A stretch of 64,000 bases of DNA from Mytilus edulis (lineage: Eukaryota; Mollusca; Bivalvia; Mytilida; Mytilidae). The notes under the pieces were generated by a model. That model ran no database searches and was not told the origin of the DNA. It saw only the letters and a list, made by a program, of their open reading frames with translations. The position numbers and the translations under genes are program-made. This document shows, piece after piece, positions 15,801 to 30,800 of this stretch. Every line of letters begins with the position of its first letter. Position 1 is the first letter of the stretch. Location of the stretch: NCBI RefSeq assembly GCF_963676685.1, contig NC_092345.1, positions 25,815,585 through 25,879,584 on the forward strand, given 5' to 3'.

Positions 15801-18800
15801 CATTACTTTGGCTACAGATTATTCTATAATATTTTGTTGAGGCGCCAGGGTGACTACCGATTACCTATACACAATGGCTATCAGCTGACCTATGTTGACA
15901 TAGTGTCATAAAACCCCTGGTAGTTAAACACGGTTACACCACCACCTACCATGGGGAGTGACCGGGGAAAACACTCGTATTACCAATGCTCCAGTTATTA
16001 GTGCCCCACCTGTTGGCAGGTGTAGGCCTCCCCTCTATAAGATGAGGTGGAGGAGGTCCCAGAGTCACCCATCTGTAGACTCCACCGTTACCACTAACCA
16101 CATTTTCCAAACCTGCAAATTTTAGAACTTGTCAGGCCCAGAGCAAGGGCCGAGTGAAATAATCCCCCAATCACTACCAGTCTCCCTGGACCGCCACATG
16201 AGAGCCCAAGTCAGGTACCAAATCTGACATGGGTTCTCACCTCCACAAAATTTTTCGTTTATTGAATCTTTGAAAAAGTTGATTTTGTTGTGCGTAGGAA
16301 AGACTCAAACACCCCCCCCCCCCCCCCCCCTTGTGTATTATTTAAGAAAATCTGATTTCCAGTTTGTGACAAATCAGTTCCATCTGTTCTGTATAAAGAT
16401 ACTTCACTTGCCCTAATGTTCTCATGTAATATAGCTTTACCCCCGTTTTCTATAACAAAGTTTTTGACCACTAAATTCCTCTTTTCTGTTCTGTTCTATT
16501 ATTGCACCCGCATTCAAAGGTGCAAAATGCCAGTATCGCACTGTAGCATTGAAGACCATATTTAACCTTTTTAAATAAAGCCTGGTAACTTAGGGTAGAC
16601 TATTTTACATTTTCAATTAAACCCTTCCCTGTCAATTCTAAATCTGTCAAATCATTAGCTCCACAGTGAATAATAATAAAATGAGGAGATGGTTAAAAAA
16701 ATAAATAATTCTTTTTGCATCCAGTAGGGAGGGAGTCCAAATCTTAAAGAGACTATAGAGACAATAAAAAGTGGAAACAAGGAGTTATCGTTTATAAACT
16801 CGGAACAGTAACTTATCAAGTCCAAGTTGGAGATTTAGTATGGAAGAGACAGATTGATCAGATTCGTGAATTCGTACCCTCAGAGTTCGTACCGCAGGAA
16901 AACAAATACATACAAAACATACTTGAAATTACAATTTCTGATATCGACACTGAATTCATTACAGTACCAACATGAAATTCGATACCGAAAACTCTGAAAA
17001 TAACAATGAATCCGAACAAACTAAAATAACCGAAAATAATACATTTAAAAAAGCTAATGACAATATCGTTACGAACCGCACAGAAAAAGTAAGAAAGGCA
17101 CCAGAGAGACTTATTGAAAACATGTGACTGTAAATATTTGTGGTTAAGTTAGTGTAGTGATATAACTGTAGATTTAGGATTTCATAATTGAACATTTAAT
17201 ATATAGACAGTGACGCTTGTAGCTATTTAGTTCAATATTGAGTGCAAATTGAATTTATTACTTTCATTCACTAGATATTAATCTTGTTTATCTTGATCTT
17301 CTAAATTTATAAAAGGGGAAAGATTGTTATGTTTACATTATACATTATCGCTATTATAGTTTAATTGGCTTATAATTAATACTGACAGTTAGGAATTTAT
17401 AATCATCAAATTAGCGGGTGTTGTGTATTTGGTCTATAACCCTGTGATTGCACTGACACACTGTTTTGTACTGTGGGAGATGTGATGTGTAATAGCTAAT
17501 ATTCACCGTGTATATTTCCCCACGAAAATTTTGGATTTTTTTCTATTTTTAGCCTAAATGGCTCGTCATAGGTGGCCCAGTTTTCTGACCTCGTTGCCGC
17601 TAATCTTATATCGCGCATATATTTTTAACAATTCCTGTGCCCATGTACAGTATTTCGCAATGTAAACACTCATAAAAACTGTGAATGCTGAAGTCCATTC
17701 ATTTATTGACAAATAAACACTCGACGATCTTTTTTCAATGCAAATTTTCCCCCTTTTTAATTTCAAATCGCCCTCGTCTACCTCTTTCATTGCTTATGTA
17801 GACACTCATAAAAACATGAATGCTGATTCAACAGAAGTCCATTCATTTATTGACAAATAAACCCTCGACGATCTTTTTTCAATGCAAATGTTCCCCCTTT
17901 TTAATTTCAAATCGCCCTCGTCTGCCTCTTTCATTGCTTTTTCCGTTCTTAAAAGAGAATGAAGCTCAATAAACTTTCCCTCACAAATTTTTTCCTTAAT
18001 TTTAAAAGGCACGTGTTCCCCCACTGTGTCATGAATGCTAGATTCTTGTGACGGGTGAAATCAATGGAATTATTTGCAATTTCAAAGTTTTGGTGAAACG
18101 GGTCGTGCCTTAAAGCAGGGAACGCTCGTGCATCCTCCTCCGACTCATTACCTGATGAGAAATCAGTAGTTTCCACCGGTCCTTCTGCCACCACGTGTCC
18201 GACCCATTGTGTTTTCTTGGCCGTTCTTTTCCGGCCAGCTCCGTCCTTCTTTTGTGGGATTTCTTCGTTCTGCCCTCTCTGTCCTCTTGTCCTGCTAACC
18301 GCTCTACTCTTCTTTCCCATGGCCCTTGATGGAGATCCTATGGCATTTCTCTTGTTTGGCATCTTCTCTTTTTCTTGTTAAAAGTTTAAGTAATTTGTGT
18401 ATTATTATTTAAGGTGACATAATTATAGGAAAAAATACAGGTGTAATTAAGTTCAGATATAGTAACCATACACTTGATCGAGAAGGTGAAGATTTTGGAC
18501 AAGTTATTGTCGGTGTAATAGCAACTGATAAAGGAGAACACCCTAAAAATTCCTCTACATTGGCGTTTAAAATCAAGATAACAGATATCAACGATCAGGT
18601 TCCAGTCTTTAACCAGATAAATTATGCATTTGGCATATTTCAGGTACACTAAATAAATAGATATCAAAGGTACCAGGCTTAAAATTTAATACGTCAGACG
18701 CGCGTTTCGTGTACATATGACTCATCAGTGACGCTCAGATCCAAAATTCCAAAAAGTTGTGCCAAATACGGCTGAGATTATCTATGCCTGGTATAAGAAA

Positions 18801-21800
18801 GTCCTTGATATTTCGAATAATTCATACTTTTTATGCCCCATTCATCGGCATTGTGTTTTCTGGTCTGTGCGTCCGTCCGTCCGTTCGTCCGTCCGTCTGT
18901 CCCGCAACAGGTTTAAGTTCTTGGTCGTGTTAGTTTTTGATTTAGTTGAAGTCCAATCAACAACTTGAAACACATGTTCCCTATGATATGATCGTTCTAA
19001 TCTTAATGCCAAATTAGAGATTTACCCCCACTTTCACGGTCCACTGAACATAGAAAATGATAGTGCGGATGGGGCATCCGTGTACTGGGTTCACCTTCTT
19101 GTTTAAACAGTAAATTTATAAGAATGAACATACATTACATAATGTGATTCCACGTATGTTTTATTGTCGTCAGCATACATTGTTATTTGAATGAAACGTT
19201 TATAAATGGAAAACGAATTGATGTTGATGAACCAATAGTACAGAAAAGTAATTTTAGGTGACCGGGGTTTTTGAATCAAAAGTGTTTTGTTGGACAGTTT
19301 TTCAAACAAACGATTGGCAAGCATAAGACACATATATTTGTTAATCAGTGAACGCATTTGAATCAGCATTTGTCCAAGTGTAATAATAAAAAGAAAGGAA
19401 AAGGCATATACAAAAATATCCGTAAAATAAAGTTAATTTCTAAATTGTGTTTTCCAATGCGACTTAACAGTTTTGTAATTGATTTGAAAGTGACATTGAA
19501 ATTTATTTAAAATCTGTGCAATAGTCGCAACTCAATCTAAATGATACATAAAGAGTGATAGTAAAGGAGTTCATAAGTAAAATATTTCCATTATATTTTT
19601 ACAGCATGACAAAAAGAACTTCTGCAAGAAGGTTTTAATTTTATTGAATAGAGCAAAAAATAAGGAAAATAGTCAAATGCAACTTTTCAACATGATGGAT
19701 CACTTAATATTTATGACCAGCTATTATCATTAATCTATTCCATATTTAGATTTAGTTTATGCAAATGCATGATCCTTTTAATTCTTTACATTTTGTCATT
19801 ACACATAATTAAATACGCATGTATTAATATAAAAACATTGCGATATGATAGTTTCGTTGTTTGCTTTTAGTATGCGCCTAATGGAACCTGCATAGGAGAG
19901 GTGAATGCAACCGATTTAGACGAGAATCCTGAAACGTTGTATTCTATCGACATAACGGAAAGCAGTGTTGGTTCAGTTGTTGAAATAGACAAATCAACAG
20001 GGAAAATAGTCAAATCTGGAAACATGTCACTTAGCAGTACACAAAATGTACAGATAAAAGTGAGTAAAATACACATTTAAAGATATATCCTTTCTAGGAA
20101 ATCTTTAAATATAACTTTTGCTATAAAAGTAATACTCAATTTTTTAAGATAGATTTCGGATTTCCTTTTATCTAGCCGAATGACAAGTTCTTTTTATTTT
20201 ATCTAGCCTAATTGCAAGTTCAAAAAAATTAACTTACTAACATGAAAAAGAATAAAATAGCAATTTCTTTATTTAAAGTGAAATCAAAATATTTAATGGT
20301 TTGGTGGCATTGTTTGCACTAAACTTGTGAAATCGAATGTCATAAACACAGCATAAAGTGACACATTTGCACCTTAAACCAGTCTTCCTTATTTTAATTC
20401 ATGAAAAGAAAGGCTAATCATAGACTTCATGCAAGGATCTAGTATCTAACATTATTGTCCTTTACTACATTTATATAAACAAATTACAATCGGAGAGGTG
20501 TCGATTTTTATATATACGGTTGCTGCCCACAAGGAAGCTTTTATGGATATATTCTTCTGATGTTTCAGTCTCTTTTAACTCTCATTTGGGATTATTATTT
20601 CTAAAACATGTGATACAAGTGGAAAATGCCAAATTGATGAGTTTAAAAATATTATAATCAAACCTAACTCGGGGGAAAATGTGTACTTACAATAAATAGT
20701 TTTTTAGAAATAAAATACTCAAATTTAATAACCAATCCGGTAGATGGCTTTAGTCAAAAGGTTGAGAAAGTTGATGAGGAATGCAAAGATATGATGCTTC
20801 CAAATCATATGTACATTCCGTATTAAACGTTTTCTTAGATATGTTTTTGTCATTCATTAAAGACAAATAAGTTGAAATAATATGCTTTTTGTTCTGAATA
20901 AAACAGAGAAAAATCCAAATAATATATTTGTTTAGATTGGTCCAATTAATCTTTTAAGAGAAAGTATGAAAAAAATTTAAAACTGTGATTTGTTCATGTT
21001 AAAAACCCTAAAATGGACATAAGAATTGATGAAAAATGGGGGAATCATAAATAATTGATCTTACCGTCAGAACCACCCAAATCAGGTTAAGAAAAAGGGT
21101 TTATTCTAGAAAATTTGGCTTCTCAGAGGTGAACATTCTTTTACCAAGAAATCCAAGTGGTGAAGTTTTAATCGTCCCTTCGTACATTTTACGGACGTAA
21201 TCACGAGTATGGAATATCCGTTTCATAGATGACAACTGATATGTTCCAATTGTCTTAACTACTAGTCCGTCCCCTTTGTCCGATGTTTCTACCGAATTAG
21301 AAACATCACAGGGTTTGTACTATCATGATTAACAAAACGAATGCCAAAATGTCATTGGGTTGATGGGAATTCACCAGTTGGTTTTAAGATCGTAAATGTA
21401 AATGCATCATATGATGATGAAAGAAAGAAAGAGAATTAACACTAGTTATCATTGCTTGAGATTCGAGAGTAATCATTATGCTCAAAATATTTTGCATATA
21501 GTTGATAAAAAAAAGGGTTTGTACTATCATAAGCAATACGACGATAGTCACATGTGGAGCATCCTCAGTTTTGATTAAGTTCGTGTTGCTCAGTCTTTGG
21601 TTTTCTATGTTGTGTTTTGTTTACTGTTTTTTTTATTGTATTTTTTTAACCATGACGTTGTCAGATAAATTTTTTACTTGTGAGTTTAAATGTTCCTTTG
21701 GTATCCGTCTCCTTTCTTTAAATTGTTACGTTTTTTTCAAAATTACAGTATACAGCTGTTTTTATTTTCTATAGGGAAATGTGTTTGCTCAGGATGGAAA

Positions 21801-24800
21801 AGATCTGAAGAAGTTACCTAGTCATGCTGAAATTATAATCACAATTGAGTTTGATGACAAAAACAATCATACACCTGTATTTCAAAAAGGTAGATAAAAC
21901 GTGCATATATATTCAGTATACAAAATGTCAATGTTACAGAACTCGTAAGCTAGACTATCGTCATTGTAATATTTAGATAAATCTCTTTCATCGTATTTAA
22001 CAAGTAAGTCTGTGCTTATTCCAAACAACTGTCAATCTTTCCAGTTTGTTTAACGTATTCGGTTCAAGACTCCTTCGAAATTTTACTTAACTTTTAAATT
22101 AGATACAACATTGACTTATCTGGTCTCGAATACAATTTCATCATGAATTTCAGCCATACCGAAATATTGTGAGACATTTTGATGTTCAATAATTGATATA
22201 CTTAAAAAAATAATACTATTCAAGAAGCATATATATATAAAAGACATAGACAAAAATGGTGAATGTTAAATATCTGTCTAATGTATAACTGATTATTTTA
22301 ATATTGATAAGGTGCGTATGAAAAAGATGTTGATTGGAAAACACCAGCCGGATCTAAGATCATAACAGTAATTGCAGAAGATGCTGATAAAGGAAAAGAA
22401 GGGGAAGTAACACTATCTATTATTGGTGGAAATTCAAGAGTAATTTATTTGTTTTGCATTAAGTTACTAAAAAGATTTTGTGACCAACCGCAAAAAAAAA
22501 ACAATTCTAAAAGAATTATCAGTTGGCCATTTCTATAGTTTTCTATTACTCGATTTATTTCACTTGACTGGTCGGAGTTTGACCGGTTCGCTCATAATAA
22601 ACTAGTTCATCTATAGATAGGTATTATAGGATAAATTCATCAATGAAGTGTCCAGTCATTGTTTTGTAAATTCCTTTGATGACACTGATAGGTGATGATT
22701 AGAAATCAGTAATAATCATAACAGCAATCCTCCTTATCACACACATCTTCAAGTAGACTGTCCTTAGCAAATTAAAACGTAAGCTCCGCCCGATCAGTTG
22801 AAATAACATTGGAAATACGTTTGGTAATCTAATCGATCTTCTTTTTGAATAGACATACACATATTAATAAATTTAGTATTGTGCTTATGTGAAAGTTCGT
22901 TCTACATGTTTTTATAATATGCTAAGCCTTCGAAGCATCTGCTATATCACATCAAACGCTGCGGAGCATCCATATTGTCACTGTTTCAAGTATTCTATAT
23001 GTCCGTTATCATCAGTATGCAATGCATTGGTTAGAACGCTTACCTTGTCATTTCAACACGTATTTATATGTTGCTGTTTATTTCCTTGTCATTTATTTTG
23101 TGCCTTGATCTAGATTCAAATATAAATAATCTTCAGTTTCTAATTTTTTTGTGAACCTGATTTTTTAAAGATAATTCGTTCTTAATTACTACAATACTCT
23201 CATGACTATATGTGGTGCGTTTATTGGTTGAATCAACCAAAGCATCACCAACCTGCAGCAAATCACGAAAAAATACCAACCAACGATAAATTAAAGCCAC
23301 CACAGAATTACAATTTACTGTCCACTTGCAGGAAATTGAAGTTGCAATGTTTTCTGTTCGTTCATCATCAAAAACAAAATCTCCTTTGTATTTATAGGTA
23401 ATCAGTATTTTACCGAATATTCTGAGGAAAAATACAGATTTTATCAAGGAATATTAAAAACTAAATCGCGCCTTTGTACTTATTATTTTAAATCATGACA
23501 AAATAATTGAAATTTTCAATGTCTCTTTAGTCAATCCATGTGTACCGTCTGCTCAATTCATGTCTTCACAAAACACAGAAACGAAAACAAATTTTTAGTA
23601 TTCAAATAGTGCACCAAATGATTGCTATTTATTCCATTTAATAACAAATATTTTAGGATTTCTTTGCAATAAACATGGTAGATGACGAGAGTTATGTTGT
23701 TTTAAAATATCAACTGGACTCCTCTATAGGAAAAAATCGTACAGTAATAGTTAACTTGACCATAAAAGCTGAGGATAAGGGAATTATTCCAAAAAGCAGG
23801 TAAATACTAATTGCAGTTGTTTATTTAACTCTATATCATAATCTTTTTACAACTGCACTAACACTAAAATTATTGAACCAATTTGATTATAGCAATTAGG
23901 AAAATAGTTGTTTTGACATATTTGTAACGAAAATCCAATCATAATTGCCTCGAATGAATTAAATCGTAAAAGGTGTAATAACACCAATTCATAGTAAATC
24001 ACACCCGGTTTCATACGGAAATAGGTCGAAAAAAACATTCCCGTTAATTTGACAGATGTAGATTATTAATCCTACATTTTATTGCAGTAAAACATGTCTG
24101 GGTCGTAAACATATATCTTATGTATTTCAAAGCGCCAGTACTTTTTATTTGGTGTTTCTATAGAATATTTTGGAAACTAGAGGTTTAATACATCATGGTT
24201 ACTAAAGCTTAAAACCAGTTTAAAAAAGAGGTGAACATTTGATTGATTAACTTCCAGTGATGGTAATAGTCTGATATGCATTGAAATGTTATATATCGAT
24301 CGCGCAGAGGTTCGGCTAGCCACAAAACACACCATTTTTTCTAAAAATGTCCTGTACCAAGACAGGAATATGACAGTTGTTATCTACAGTTTGTTTCGTT
24401 GTATGATGCATTGTTGTTTGTGTTTTGTTGCACTTCAGTGTTCTGTTGTTGAGTTATTTTCCTCTTACAGTTGAAGTGATTTCCTCTGTTTTAGTTTGTA
24501 ACCCATATTTGTTTTTTTCTAAATAGATTTATGACATTTGAACAGCGGAATACTACTGTTGCCCTTATCGATGTGAAATTTTATCAATTGTACTGGAAAG
24601 GATAAAACTTTACTTATGCCAAATATTTTCTTATTTGAAACAAAGATAATTCTTCATATTTTATTTTAAAATGCAAATTTAACAATGATTAATAGGGGAA
24701 ATCAATGGTGGTATTACACATTACAAGGGGTATTAATGGATTTATTTCATATGATTTGTATTCTAGACAAAAACAACACTTTTGAAGATTTTCATGTGTG

Positions 24801-27800
24801 TATATTCATTTAATATAAAGCTCTACTGCAAATAATCAAAGATTCTAAATAGAAAAATACTGCATGGCAATTACTTGTAATGTAAAACCATTTGTAAGCT
24901 TATAATTTTTTCAGTTACGTCAATGTCAAACTACGGATTTTTGGCGACAACCCAGGGACTTGTATACAAGGAGCAGAACATTCTAAAGAATTACTTAATA
25001 TAGAAAGTGAACGTGACAAATGGTCTTATGCCTTGTATGGACTCGTAGCAGCACTATGTTTGGCAATATTGCTGTCTTTTGTATTTCTTTACAAGTAGGT
25101 ATCATTTATTAAACATCCTTGAACTATTTGACTTGATATAAATTATTGTGTAAATGACAAAAAAGGTAAAGACAAGATGTTCAATTGCATCTCAAATGAC
25201 AACATTTAGAAGCATAGTGTAATACGAAATAAAATAAATATCCCCAAATGAGAGATTTTGCTTTGTCCTGTCGTTCAATTAATCTAGGAATGTAAGGGTG
25301 TGAGAGTTTACTATCACTTACAACATATAGCGATTGCGATGTTTATATAATCAAGAGTGTTTCTTAGTGAATAAAGAGATATAATTTCAACAGCAATGTC
25401 TTTAAAGAAAGCAAACTAATTGTTTTTTATTTCGTCACTTATATGAAGTTTGTGTTTACAGGTGGCGGACATCTCCAGTGTCTGAAACCACTCCTCCTGT
25501 TGGAAAAATGAAATATTTTGACAACCCTATTCCTTATGATCATCTGAAGAAACGGGAGACTGTAGAATATTCGCATTCAAATGAATCATTTGATCCCCCA
25601 AGTAGAAACTGTGATTTCTCAGACGACAAAGACCAGTATCAAAGAGTAAGTAATCCAGTAGTGTTTGTCATTGTTTGTCGAAAATGAACAACATTTGGGA
25701 GATGTTTTCATAAAAACAGTCTAGCACGTTGAGGATTCTTTCGGAAACCTTGTGCATTTATTGCTAAAGTATTAATTTCTTCATGTTCATGTATACTGTA
25801 ATCATAGAATAAGTTCCTCTACAGTAATACTTTAAAATATGTTCATGCTTCTTCATCATCAACCTGTTAATTAATCGTTTTCCAGTTTTCAAATTCGGCT
25901 TTTAAGGGGGCTCTTGGGTCTAAATCAATTTTTTTTATTTATTATAGGATTTCTCTCTATTTTTCTATAAATGAACTTTATCTTATACTTAATAGAACAA
26001 TGAAATAAAAAAAATGGGGTGACCGTTCATTTACGCTCACAATCTGCCCTCGAAAGAAGCATACATTTTTGTTAATGTCCTTTTTTTCCTGTTGAACTAA
26101 GAGGAGAAAAAGCGGTAATATCGAAATAAAAAAAGAACTAAATTACAGAAATCGCTTAAATTTTACAATTATTTAGTTTATGTACAGCTTATTCGAAAAT
26201 AACAATAAAAAATATAGGTCACCGATGAGTTAAAAAAGATATTTTAATTTAAATGCCAAAAAATGGCATTTTTGCACCAAAGGGAGATAATTTGGAGCTT
26301 TTTCTATGATATCCCCATTTTAACTACTTAAGGTAATAAATAAAATTTGTAATGAAAAATTAATGTTTAATTTTTTTCTGAAAATCTTATACCCGCGAGC
26401 CACCTTAAAGCGCATAGAATACTTTTTCGAATCGTTTGTTTTTTAAATTCTACCGTCTTCTATATCACGTTCTGTTCAAATCCTTCTCTTTAAATTATCG
26501 GGTTCGGTTGTTACTGATGAAGGTAATTCGAGAAAAGCGTTTCGTACGCATACACATTTATTAGATGATATACAGCACTGTGTCGATACCTCTGCTGGTG
26601 GAATATCGGTACCCGAGGGAACCATTAGCTCAGTATTCATTCCTTCGTCAGTCATTTATACCAATTATTTCTTAAAATTCTGAATATTATAAAGATACTT
26701 AGGTTTTAACTTCCTCACTCAAAGTTGACTTTAAAATCATAATCTTTCAATCAGTTTAATTGAAGTCTGGAGCTGGCACGTCAGTTAACTGCTAGTAGTC
26801 TGTTGTTATTTATGTATTATTGTCATTTTCTTTATTTTCTTTAGTTACATCTTCTGACATCAGACTCGGACTTCTCTTGAATTGAATTTTAAATGTGCTT
26901 ATTGTTATGCATTTACTTTTCTACATTGGCTAGAGGTATAGGGGGAGGGTTGAGATCTCATAAACATGTTTAACCCCACCGCATTTTTGCGCTTGTCCCA
27001 AGTCAGGAGCCTCTGGCCTTTGTAAGTCTTGTATTTTTTTAATTTTAGTTTCTTGTGTACAATTAAGAAATTAGTATGGCGTTCATTATCACTGAACTAG
27101 TATATATTTCTTTAGGGGCCAGCTGAAGGACGCCTCCAGGTGCGGGAATGTCTCGCTACATTGAAGACCTGTTAGTGACCTTCTGCTGTTGTTTTTTCTA
27201 TGGTCGGGTTGTTGTCTCTTTGACACATTCCCCATTTCCATTCTCAATTTTATTTAGATGGATTAGGCTATTTTGATCTGTTTTATATATTATTATTTGT
27301 CTCTTTGTCTTTTCATTTTTTAGCCATGGCATTTTCAGTTTATTTTCGATCTATGAGTTTGACTGTTTTTCTGATATCTTTCGCCCCTCTTTAATCCCCT
27401 TTTGGTAACATATCTCTTTAAATGCTTCGGTTTTTGCACATCCTTAGCTTCTATATTCGGCTTTGATCGTTTCTGATGTAGGTAGGTCCTAAAAAGTGTT
27501 TCAAATTCATCACATTTATCACGTGATTTTTCCTTTTTTTCAATTTTTATTTTTATTTAACTTATTAATATGACTTATTAATATGATTTGGAAAATACAA
27601 ACCTATGCAAATTAGATATTCTCAAATTCCAGACTTAATACTATTTCAGTTATATATACAAGATATTTCTATACTCGCTTGTTTTTTGTCGGTATACATG
27701 TAATGTGATGAAAAATTGAATTTCCCTTGGAAGAAAATATTTGACCTGTTTTATTTCATTTTAGATAAGTACCTACGATATGAATTATCGTTTTTAGGGG

Positions 27801-30800
27801 TTGATGTAAGTTACAAAAAAAATATTATTAACTTCATTTCACACTGCCCGTGTACCTTCAAAAATATTAACATTACCTTCAGTTATAAAATGATGCTAGC
27901 TATATTTTTTGTATATTGCCATAAAGGATAGAAAAGAATGTATCTATCAGTTTATAACTGTGAAATGAAGTTTGGTATATCATTATTTTTTTTACCTGCA
28001 TGTAAGTTTTCTAACAAAATTGATATATCTATGTAAATACTAGCATGAAAAATCATATACATTATTGAAAAAATCAACAATGGGACAAAGACATTAGATT
28101 TACAAACAATTTCGTCATTATGATCCTGAACAAAACAAAAAAAAGAGTTCAATACTTGCTTCTTTTTTTTTTAAACATTTGTTGCTTGAATATTCTAAAC
28201 GTAAAATCATTGTAGCTAAATAATCATATTTACACGAAGATTGTGGATATAAGCTCATCGATCTAAATGGTCCGCTGCTAAATTCGGATATTATTATGAA
28301 ATCATTGACTGATCAATGGTAACTTCACAATGCAAATTTGATTTTATATGGTCTTGACGATTCTATAATGATCCCCTTTTTGGTAATTATCTCCTTAAAT
28401 TAACAAGCAATTATTGATCATTGGCCTTCAAATTTGGGAGGGGGGGGGGGGGCATTTAATGTAACTGATTATGGAAAATTCAGGAAAAAGATTCCCTATT
28501 TTCATTACATAATTTTAAGTGATAAAGAAGATAATTTTCAATCTTATTCCAATCAATCAATTGCTAACCTACGATGAATTTGTAATTCTCCACTTTATAG
28601 GGTTAAACCCTTTTCATTATTTGCGAAGCTGTATCATCAACAACTTCAAAATCAATGTTGAATGACCAAAACTAAATGTTACAAATATCTGTGATATTTA
28701 CCCTATTAATGCTCCTTGACTACAGTTTTTTTTAATATTCCGTCAAATATATGAGGAGTCACGTATTTTCAATGGAAGATACTGGTTGTACATAATGTAT
28801 GCATGGTGCATGAAAATCTTATAAATTGCATGCTGTATATAACTATTTTAGACATACAGGGTTTTTTTTGTATGTTTTGGTCGTTTTTCTTTTTTATCTT
28901 GACATTGTCAGCATCTTGACATTGTCAGTTTGTTTTCGGCTTATAAGGTTGAATATCCAGTTGGTATATTCTATCATCTTTCAATCATCTTTTGTTTTAT
29001 ATTTTGAAGTTTAACTTTTCAGTGTCTTATAATATAATGCCGAATTCTTTTGTAATTATTGTGATTGAATACATATTTTGTATATACTTACATTTACTTA
29101 TTGTTGCTATGAGGAGGGTTTTTATATTCAAGATTGTATCAAGCTTTTCCGTATTAGTGTGACTTCTGACAGTCAATTACAGGATGCTATTTCATTACAA
29201 TTTGTCTGGATTAAATACAACAAAATTAAAAAGTTATAATCATGAAGAACAATTGCAATATAATAATTAGATTTCTGCTATTAAAAATCCAGACTCCAAG
29301 TCATGTAGAAATACATTATATGTTATGTGTTTTTCTTTATAGGTGACAGAGCCTGAAGGGGAAGCAAGGTATGAAACAATAATGACGCATATTGTATTTC
29401 TTTTATCTTTTCCGTCAGAATTGCAGTGTATTAAATTTTAATTCTCCTATTATAGACTGTGGTGTGGTTTAATTTTTGATACTTCATTTTGAATCAAATA
29501 TGACGGGTGTGTTTACAACCTACTGGTGTTATTTGCATAAAAGCATAACACAAAGAATGGAAAGAAAAACAATTGATAAATAAGGCAACAGTAGTATACC
29601 GCTGTTCAAAACTCATAAATCCATGGACAAAAAACAAAATCGGGATAACAAACTAAAACCGAGGGAAACGCATTAAATATAAGAGGAGAACAACGACATA
29701 ACACTAAAATGTAACACACATAGACAAAATCCATCGAGAATAATATATATAACATCAAAACCAAATACATGAATTTGGGATAGACAAGTACCGTGACACG
29801 TCTTATCGCAATGTGAATTTACACTCAAAAATAAGAGAAAACAAACGACACAACGTTATAATGTAATACACACAGAAACGAACTATAATATAACAATGAC
29901 CATATTCCTGACTTGGTACAGGGCATTTTTAAAGGAAAAAATGGTGGGTTGAACCTGGTTTTGTGGCATGCCAAACCTCGCACTTTTATGGCCATGTGAA
30001 ATATAACATCAAAATGACAACACAGGACTACAATATAAAGACATGATTAGATTACCTTATACAATTAAGAATAATGACTTTTCGACTGATTTCGAATGGC
30101 ACTTTTATACATTGATCTATTACGATGGATAGTTTCTTCAATATTGTAAGTTAGTGTCTTATGAAATATGATTCATGTATTTAATGTTAAATTGTACTTG
30201 TTTAGATTTATAAATATCTTGATTTGATTGTCACTGATGGGTCTTATGTACACGAAACGCGCGTCTGGCGTACTAAATTGTAATCCTGGTACCTTTGATA
30301 ACTAATTAAGGAAGATAACTAAACAAAGTTAAGCAATCACTCAGATAGAATGTGTTACTGAGTTAAAAGAAATTATATTTTGACTGAAACTAGACGAAGA
30401 TATATGTTTGATAATGACATAAATTTAGTTTTCCAACAGGCAGTTATCATATACGTACAAAGATAGTGTTCTAAAACTTAACAAAAAAGTTTACACCCCT
30501 AGTGGACGATAACATGGTTGTCTGTTTAAACATCATACACAAATAAACAAACTCAATCTCAAAACGGTTCTTACTACAAAACGGTTTATTTTTTAAGTTA
30601 GCTTGGTCAGTTATTTACGTTTTTTTCAGTGACGAACCCTTCTTTTTCTCATATATCAAATCGGTAATACATCTCATATTTGATAAGGACACCATGCGTT
30701 AATGATCGGAAATTAAGTATATTAATTTTAGATCTCAAAAATAGACTCGTCATATTGTATAAAAGGCTATTGTTTTGTCTCTAGTAAAAGAGGACATTCA

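Noticed and set aside
18409-18667. Minus-strand ORFs of 60-93 codons across cadherin exon 10
   Set aside because: Antisense to a well-supported exon, with no recognised domain.
24527-24606. Possible alternative terminal exon of the cadherin (strong acceptor at 24525-24526, correct phase, about 26 codons to a TAA), which would give a secreted form
   Set aside because: The sequence is the reverse complement of the common GTATACCGCTGTTCAAA repeat, and exon 14 joins exon 15 in perfect phase without it. Exonisation remains possible but is not supported.
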